64,000 nt of DNA from assembly GCA_963930645.1 (NCBI GenBank), contig OZ005656.1, positions 187,375,880-187,439,879 of the forward strand, written 5' to 3'. The translations under genes and the position numbers were made by a program. The stretch is from Salticus scenicus. Its lineage: Eukaryota; Arthropoda; Arachnida; Araneae; Salticidae. Below are positions 57,172-64,000 of this stretch, piece after piece (within the stretch, counting starts at the first letter, position 1; each line of letters opens with the position of its first letter). The notes beneath the pieces are model-generated. The model searched no databases, had not been told where the DNA came from, and saw only the letters and a program-made list of their open reading frames with translations.

Positions 57172-57349
57172 CAGTGTTGCCAGATTTGGGGACTTTTTTA
57201 TTCAACATCCACCATTAAATTTTTATAGCACCAGTTGCCTAATCACATCGAAGATTATTCGTCTATTATGTATGTCAAATTTTACTTCTCAAAATTATTG
57301 GTGGTAGTTGAATAAAAAAGTCCCCAAGTCTGGCAACACTGGGCTGGAT
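57164..57349. mobile_element. hAT-type MITE, family A, with 8-bp target duplication
   Basis: The element occupies 57172-57341 (CAGTGTTGCCAGATTTGGGG and inverted end). It is flanked by GGCTAGAT and GGCTGGAT, seven of eight identical. Confidence 0.9.
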
Positions 57350-57614
57350 CAGCAAATTTCTATCTCTATGGTGAATTTAACACTGTTTGTTTTACTTTTG
57401 TGGAACAAGTGACTGTTTAGTGAGCCGTTTCCAGAATATTCGTTGAATAGTGATTTTTGTAATACGCGTGCTAACTGTAAAACACGGTTTTGACGATATT
57501 CCTTGAAATAACAGTTTTGTTGGGCTGTTTCGATAATATACGGTGAATAAAATGATTGGAACCTGCCAGTTTCTTTACGAACTACTTCCTTACCACAAGT
57601 GAGTGGACATTTTC

Positions 57615-57615
<1 letters not shown>

Positions 57616-57655
<40 letters not shown>
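57616..57655. repeat. AAT microsatellite
   Basis: About 13 AAT units are visible, and a second run lies at 57714-57740. Confidence 0.85.
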
Positions 57656-57656
<1 letters not shown>

Positions 57657-58015
57657 TAGACTCACTACACTATTTCATATGGTTTTGTAATACTTTAATC
57701 TACATTTAGCTTAAAATAATAATAATAATAATAATAATTCTATGCTTAAAAGACAAGTTAACATTGACAAAGAAAATAATAATAACTAGGAAATAAAAGC
57801 AAAAGTAAACAACTTCAAGTAAGAATTCACATTCAAAACTTTTTATAGAGAACGATATAAGTATTAAAAAACCTTGAAAAGATATAGTATAAATAAACAG
57901 ATGTAAAAGAAAAGAAGGGGGAGTTATTTTAATTGCAGAACTTAGCAATCTCAAGTGAGAAATAAATAAGAAACTTTAGGTGAAGAACGGCATATATAGC
58001 GTAAAATGTAAAAAA

Positions 58016-59034
58016 TCTGGAGTGACTCCACTCGACTTTCCGTACATTAAGTAATTAACAGTTTTGTAGATAAAGTAAAGAAAGAGTAGTTGTTAAACAA
58101 ACAAAAGAGAGAAAACCATAATAGAGTGTTTGAGTATTTTTCTCCCTCTATTACACGTTGTTTTATTTAACGCTACTGAACTTTGAGCCCATAGATCATA
58201 ATGACAAAGAAATTTTCGTTGTGTCCCTGTAAAAACCTATAAATGTTAGATTCACCAAAATGCTTATAGTTAGTGCAACAGTGATTTATAATACTCATAT
58301 AAATTTTCAGCTGAATTCAATAAGGCGTTTAGATGCTATCGTACTTTTAAAAATTTAGTCCCATAGGCCATAATGATAAAGAATTTTTCTTTGTGTCCCT
58401 GTAAAAAAACTGTAAGTGCTAGATTCACCAAAATCTATACAGTTAGTTCAACTGTATCTATAACATGTGTACAATTTTTTTGCTCGGATTAATAAGGCGT
58501 TTAGACACTATCACATTTTTAAAAATTTGGCCCCATAGGCATAATGATAAAAAAATTTTCTTTGTGTCTCTGTAAAAAAACTATAAGTGCTAGATTCTCC
58601 AAAATCTATACAGATTGAGTGTTTGTGATCTATAATATGTGTATAAAATTTTTGCTCAATTGAATAAGGCGTTTAGATGCTATCGCACTTTTAAGATTTT
58701 GCTCCCATAGGCCATAATGATAAAGAATTTTTCTTTGTGTCCCTGTAAAAAAACTATAAGTGCTAGATTCACCAAAATCTATAGGGTTCGTACTATGGTG
58801 ACTTACAACATGCGTACCAACTTTCAGGTTAATCGAACGAAGCGTTTAGACGCTAGCGTGTTCACCCACAGACATACACACATACATACACACATACACA
58901 CACACATACATACATCATCGTAAAAATAGTGAAAACGGACTCAGGGGACCTCAAAACGTATAGAAGCATCAAAATCTCGAATTCGGATTTTTGACATGAT
59001 TACAATACTTTCCTCACTATAGTGTTCGGAAAGT
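58016..59034 (-). mobile_element. Family H2 interspersed element, copy B
   Basis: It is the reverse-orientation homologue of 26091-27769, with the same 3' tail (TCTGGAGTGACTCCACTCG), 12-mer (one mismatch), four units of about 172 bp and the 5' hairpin at 59009-59034. It lacks the hAT MITE found in copy A. Near its 5' end it has an expanded ACAC/ACAT run (about 58868-58914). Confidence 0.8.
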
Positions 59035-59471
59035 AAAAAGAATTTAGTTTGAGATTTAAACAACCGCAAATAACAATACAATTATGAATTTCTAACTGAA
59101 AAATGTAAAAAGATGAATAAAAAATAAACATGAAACATATGGTCACGTACAAAATTGTAGCATTGTTTCATTTAATATATATATATCTGACGTATGACAA
59201 GGCAAAAAAGTTAATTTAAACCTCTTTTGAGTTTTTCTGTATAATTGTCGATCCCCGGTTACAAAAATGATACTATCAGATTGTTCAGGATCTGTAAGCA
59301 AATTAACAAAAAAGAGTAAGGAAAAAATGGCAACACAAATGCATTAGTACTTTGTGGCTATCAAAAAACTTTCTACATATTATACATATCAACACAGCAT
59401 AAATAATTTATTAAAATTATTTTCCATGATGGATGCAGATTATTTTATTTTAGAGGAGTATATCACTAAGT

Positions 59472-59622
59472 AATAAAAAAGCACCAGAGAACTGGCGTTG
59501 CTGCTTTGACTGCAGCACTTGTGCCTACTTTGTTCGCCTGATGAAAAGTCGAGTGTTTTTTCGACCTGAAACAATTGTTGCGAGTTTATTGCATTTTATG
59601 GTGTTTATTCAAAGTTTTGTAA
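59472..59622 (+). mobile_element. Solo Penelope-like terminal repeat
   Basis: It starts AATAAAAAAGCACCAGAGAA and ends GGTGTTTATTCAAAGTTTTG. It matches the repeat of the element at 40141-40775, without any coding region. Confidence 0.75.
59532..59585 (+). ncRNA. Hammerhead ribozyme motif (Penelope terminal repeat)
   Basis: GTTCGC pairs with GCGAGT as stem I. CTGATGA is at 59538-59544. Stem II AAGTCG/CGACCT has one mismatch. GAAAC, an AATT loop and GTT complete the core. All catalytic core bases are retained. Confidence 0.7.
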
Positions 59623-59808
59623 TTATTATATTACTTGGTATCGAAAGTAAATTCAGTTTATATCCTACAAACGACATCAGAAAAAAAATATATATATTTT
59701 ATTTTACATTATTTTATTTTTTAATTTTCTGTGGGGAAAAAAACAGTTTTGAATTGTCACAGATTTATTGTTTAACCATTTGTTTTAAAATTATTGACGG
59801 GTTCTTTT

Positions 59809-61122
59809 AGTTCCCCATCATACTATAGGTATGGGGAACTTAGGTAATCGTGAAAAATTTCGACCTCGGTTTTTTGACTTTTTTACACGTTTTCAGGCGT
59901 GAGGAATCCGAAAATGACAAAATTTGTATGGTGTCTGTCTGTAGGGTGTCTGTTAGTCTGTTAGTGGGTCAGTCCGTTAGTTTGTTAGTCTGTGTACACG
60001 ATATCTCAAGAACAAATTGTCGCAGAGAGGTCAGATCAGTTTTAAAATATTACTTTCGACACTGGCAAGAACCCTATTCATTTGCAACATTCGAATTTAA
60101 AAACTTCGTAAGTTATTAGAAATTTACGATTTTCATAACATGGGAGAATAGGACAAAAATTCACTTAAACGTGCATTAAATGGAAACTTTTTACTGTAAA
60201 AATGTCAGACCAGTTTTAAAATATCAGTTTTGATGACGGAATGAACATCAGTGACTATAAATATGCTATTTCAAAAATTTCGCAAGTTATTGAAAATTTA
60301 CGAATTTCTTAACATGGCAGTATAGGGCAAAATTTCACGTAAACGTTAATTTTGAGAGATATTTTCATCGTAAAGATGTCAGACTACTTTTGAAATATTA
60401 TTGGACACTGGCATGGATATTAATGACTATGAATTTTCCAATATAAAAATTTCGTAAGTTATTTGAAATTTACGAATTTCTTAACATGGCAGAATATAGC
60501 AAAATTTCACATAAACGTCAATCTTGAGGAGTATTTTCATCGTAAAGATGTCAAACCACTTTCGAAATATTATTTAGGATACTGGCATGAATATCACCGA
60601 CTATGATTTTTCCAATTTAAAAAATTCGTAAGTTATTTGGAATTTACGATTTACTTAACATGTCAGAATAAGGCAAAATTGAGCACAAACTTCCATTTTG
60701 AGGATCATAAATACAGTAGACAACTTCAAAATTACATTTGTGATATTTGTTTGAACATGATTAAATGCAAATATTCTAATAGGAAAATTTCGTAAATTAT
60801 TCGTAATTTACGATTTTATCAACATAGCGAAATTGTAAATTTTTCATATAAATATGAATTTTGAGGATTATTGCATTGGAAATAGTAGCATGAAAACTTA
60901 ACAACGGAATTGACCCTGATAAAATAAATTAATAGATTGAATACGATAAATATATCGAAGTGAACGGTGGATAGCCTATTAGGCGGGGATTTCATTCAGT
61001 CACTGTATCAAGCTTTGGTCAAATTCATTTCTTTCAATATGATTATAATTTGTCTCGCGCTAGAAATTTATGAGAACATAAATATGATGGGGAACTGAGC
61101 AGAGTCCACCTATGACAACTAG
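59809..61122 (+). mobile_element. Family H1 interspersed element, copy 2
   Basis: It is the homologue of 1590-2922 at high identity over its whole length, including the 5' hairpin, five units of about 172 bp (marker at 60107, 60281, 60453, 60627, 60791), ATGATGGGGAAC and the tail to CTAG (61119-61122). It is flanked by T on both sides. An 89-codon frame at 59850-60119 is not conserved in copy 1 and is not a gene. Confidence 0.8.
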
Positions 61123-61222
61123 TTTAAAAAGTGTTCATATTGTTAACATACGTCACCCCGGAGGGGAAGCCGATGCTAGCACATACTTTTTTTTTTTTTT
61201 CTATTTAAGTATTACATTTTTG

Positions 61223-61425
61223 TCCCACCACTGGCCGAGAGGTTGTGCTCTCAAAGCTGGTAAACGTGTGATGCTGGTCTCGATCCCAGAACGCTACGTC
61301 CGTTTAGCCGTTCGAAAATGGCCGAGTTTTTTTCCGAAAAGACACCCAGGGAGGGCACTCCCCCTCAGGCTCAGAATCCTAGCGCAGTCAATTGGCCTTT
61401 ATTCTAATAGCACTTAAATGAGCAT
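61223..61425 (+). mobile_element. tRNA-derived SINE candidate
   Basis: The head has TGGCCGAGAGGTTGTGC (A-box, class II tRNA-like as in Ser/Leu tRNAs) and GGTCTCGATCCCAG (B-box-like). A non-tRNA body of about 130 bp follows, with GACACCCAGGGAGGGC and CAGTCAATTGGCC. No tail or target duplication is clear. An open frame crosses it but is not a gene. Confidence 0.45.
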
Positions 61426-61485
61426 TCACATTATACATAATAGTTTTAATTTCTTCTCTATTCAGTATGAGAAAGCATTAGCTTC

Positions 61486-61499
<14 letters not shown>

Positions 61500-61517
<18 letters not shown>

Positions 61518-62959
61518 TTAATTTTTATAGATCTGCTCGTTTTGAGAAGTCTAGAACACGATTTGATCATTTTTAGAAAATGTCTGTGTGTGTCCGTGTG
61601 ATACAAAAAAATTTGCGGTAGCTCTGGCTCAAGGACATTCTCAGAATTTCATATGAATTTGTATGTAATTGCATTTCGACATCTATTAGTGCCTGTCAAC
61701 TTTTGATGTGAATCACCCAAACGTTGCCATCCCGAGTTTAAAGAACTTCTTAATATGACAGTATAGGACAAAATTTTCTATAAATCAGCCCAATCAGAGC
61801 TAATTTTAACCACTGTGAAATTAAAAATAATTATTTATAATAGTGATGGTTATCTAGGAAAAAGCTTTGAATTATGTAGGAAAAGTTTCCCTCCTAGAAG
61901 AAAGATCTTCCGCGGATGTGTGAATTTTTAATGTGAGAATTTTCCATTAGTCATCAATACCTTTAAAATGAATGATTGAGCAGTAGATACGTGATAATTT
62001 AGACCAAACTTATTGATTTCTTTTTTTCTTTTTTTTTTATATCTCTCTCTCTTTTTTTTTTTTTTTTTTTTTTTTTAACAAGCAGAATAAAAGAAGAATA
62101 AAAGAAAGAAAGAAAATAACAACAATATTAATAATAACAAATGCTTTTTTTAAGATGATCTGTAGCCCCCAAAATTAAATTTTTTTGGAATTTTTGTATT
62201 ACACATTTCATAAATGAAAATCGTCTGAATTCATCATGGAAAAATAAATAACAATTATATTAGAAAAGAATTTTAATCAACAATTTGTATTGCGTGAATT
62301 TGTATCGGAAAATACAGAAAGTTTTGTGATGGTGGCAACATACTTGTTTTAATTTGCGACTAAACCTTCAATTTTTTTTTTTTTTTTTTTCTAAATGTAT
62401 CTTTAAACACCTTTTATAATACATTGAGGGCAAATTTTCTACATCCTCATAATAGGACAAGCTCAAATTCTGCATTTATTACATAAGATTAATTTTTGAA
62501 AATCTACTTATTTAAGTGTATATCTAATATACACTGAAGATTATACTGCAAATGACCAAATTATATATGAATTTCTTGAAGCTGAATGCCATTTTCATGA
62601 AACGACGTTAGAAATCTACGCTTTATTTTCTAAAATTCTTTGACAGTTCTTCTTTTTACTTTCTTCTATATCCAATAGAATGAAATATTTTAAATTTAAA
62701 ATTTCCTATTTTCTATTTTCGTTCGGTTTGCATGTTCTGAGAGGTCTAGAACATGATCTGATCATTTTTAGAAAATGTCTGTCTTCCTGTGTGTCTGTGT
62801 GTGGCAAAAATTTATTGGCAGCTCTAGTTCAAGAATTAAGGCACAGAACTTCAAATAAATTTATAGGTAATTGCACATTTACATAAATTAGTGAATATCA
62901 ACGTTTGGTGAAAATTGCCCAACACTGGCACTGACATTCATTTTCTTTCTTTTTCTTCT

Positions 62960-62994
<35 letters not shown>

Positions 62995-63480
62995 CAGCAT
63001 AAGACTAAAATTCCCTTTAAATGTGTGCAATATTAATTTTTAACACATCATTGTGAAATTAAAATGAATTATGTATAACAGAAATGTCAAGACGCAAAAC
63101 ACCTCTGCATATATAGGAGTATAGTATTATTTCCCCCCTCGGATAATTTTTCCGGGGGTTAAAAATATTTTTACAAGAGAACTCGTCAAAACCTTTAAAA
63201 CAAATGGTTAAACAATATATCTGTGATAACTTTAAAAAGAAAAAAAGAAAAAAGTTATTATTTTTTCCATAAAAAAAAGAAAGAAAGAAAAGAAAAGCAG
63301 TTCCTCAGATGTCTTTAGGGCAAAAAATTGACTATTTTTCGGCATTTAGGGTTACACTTTTCCGAGACGAAAAGTGTCTGCATTCATCGTGGTAAATAAT
63401 TTTTATAAATAATATTTCAATAAATAATTTGCACTGCGTGAATTTTTATGGAAAAGTATTCAAATGAAAGCATTGTGATG
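61500..63480 (+). repeat. Tandem duplication, unit about 1.15 kb, two decayed units
   Basis: GAGAGGTCTAGAACAYGATYTGATCATTTTTAGAAAATGTCTG is at 61535 and 62715 (spacing about 1180). ATCGTCTGAATTCATCATGG is at 62222 and ~63371. TTGTGATGGTGGCAACA is at 62323 and 63473. Each unit has a poly-A or poly-T expansion. The start of the unit resembles the 5' module of H1-H3 and the segment at 20545. Confidence 0.6.
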
Positions 63481-63489
63481 ATCATAACA

Positions 63490-63490
<1 letters not shown>

Positions 63491-63523
<33 letters not shown>
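63491..63523. repeat. TA microsatellite
   Basis: About 16 TA units are visible. The last 480 bases of the window after it are AT-rich with no recognisable feature. Confidence 0.85.
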
Positions 63524-63527
<4 letters not shown>

Positions 63528-64000
63528 TTCCTTCCCTAATATTATTTTTAATTTATATTTTCAAAGTATATTTTGAGAGGTATTTTTTTCTCTCTCTTTT
63601 AATTAAAATTGAATTATTATTCCAAAAAAAGTTAAATATATTCCTTAAAAATAATCATGTGAATTATTAAGAGAAACATATTTCGTTTTAAACGATTTTT
63701 ATTTTACTAATGAAATGTATTATTAAATTACACATCTACCATTAAATTTGAAAATGACACAGACTGAAAATGCATTTATCATTGTGATAAGGCCGTTTTC
63801 GATGAATCAGAAATAATAACTATTCTATTGATACACTTCATCTGCATATCTCAAAATAACTTCCTCACACGAAAATTCTGCTGTTATATTCGCTGTATAG
63901 CTTATTTGGATTTGAATGAAATCCCGAAATCATTTGTAGATAGCGCCATCTATTAGTAAGTGAGCAAAAGAAAAATAACTTTTCTGATTATTTATTTTAT

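Noticed and set aside
59850..60119. 89-codon ORF in H1 copy 2
   Set aside because: The frame is not open in H1 copy 1 and lies in the TGTCTGT-rich 5' module.
1..64000. CRISPR array, operon, rRNA genes or bacterial features
   Set aside because: The arrays seen have no CRISPR-like repeat/spacer structure, and no rRNA-like or bacterial gene sequence was recognised. All content fits a eukaryotic non-coding region.

Overview
This is a 64 kb stretch of AT-rich eukaryotic DNA with no host protein-coding gene that I can support. It is packed with decayed and young transposable elements, microsatellites and many long A or T homopolymer tracts. The element mix (a jockey/I-like non-LTR retrotransposon with a CCAA-type tail, Penelope-like elements with hammerhead ribozymes, a canonical Helitron, Tc1/mariner, pogo-like and hAT MITEs, tRNA-derived repeats) suggests an arthropod. 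A chelicerate such as a spider is my best guess, but that is inference and not proven by any host gene here. The window is probably intergenic or inside a very long intron.

Layout. 0-9 kb: a 1.33 kb interspersed element (family H1, copy 1), a C-rich minisatellite beside a Helitron Rep-domain fragment, a decayed Tc1 transposase and a foldback element carrying a tRNA-like sequence in each arm. 9-12.2 kb: a head-to-head pair of Penelope terminal repeats with hammerhead motifs, a hAT MITE and a TA-flanked MITE. 14.8-17.3 kb: the best preserved coding DNA, a non-LTR retrotransposon whose endonuclease half is inverted relative to its RT/RNase H half, the whole bounded by a perfect 14-bp target duplication. 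18.4-25.4 kb: pogo-like, hAT and mariner MITEs and a decayed tandem array. 26.1-27.8 kb: family H2, copy A, carrying a nested hAT MITE. 36-39.7 kb: a tandem array of about 0.68-kb units interrupted by three MITEs. 40.1-40.8 kb: a Penelope-like element with a GIY-YIG domain and a hammerhead ribozyme. 46-53.4 kb: a second large decayed tandem array interrupted by a hAT element, two MITEs, a Tc1-like element and a complete non-autonomous Helitron. 55.7-61.1 kb: further copies of the H families, a Penelope terminal repeat and a second H1 copy. 61.2-63.5 kb: a tRNA-derived SINE candidate and a tandem duplication of about 1.15 kb.

Most interesting. (1) Families H1 and H2 (and probably H3) share an architecture: a short 5' hairpin, a conserved 5' module, internal tandem units of about 172 bp (H1 and H2), and a 12-bp inverted motif set back about 20-27 nt from the 3' end (H1 and H2). 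This resembles Helentron-associated elements but may be a distinct group. (2) Hammerhead ribozyme folds can be drawn base by base in three Penelope terminal repeats. (3) The inverted retrotransposon is a clear twin-priming-type insertion. (4) Several insertion sites can be checked inside the window because an unoccupied sister repeat is present.
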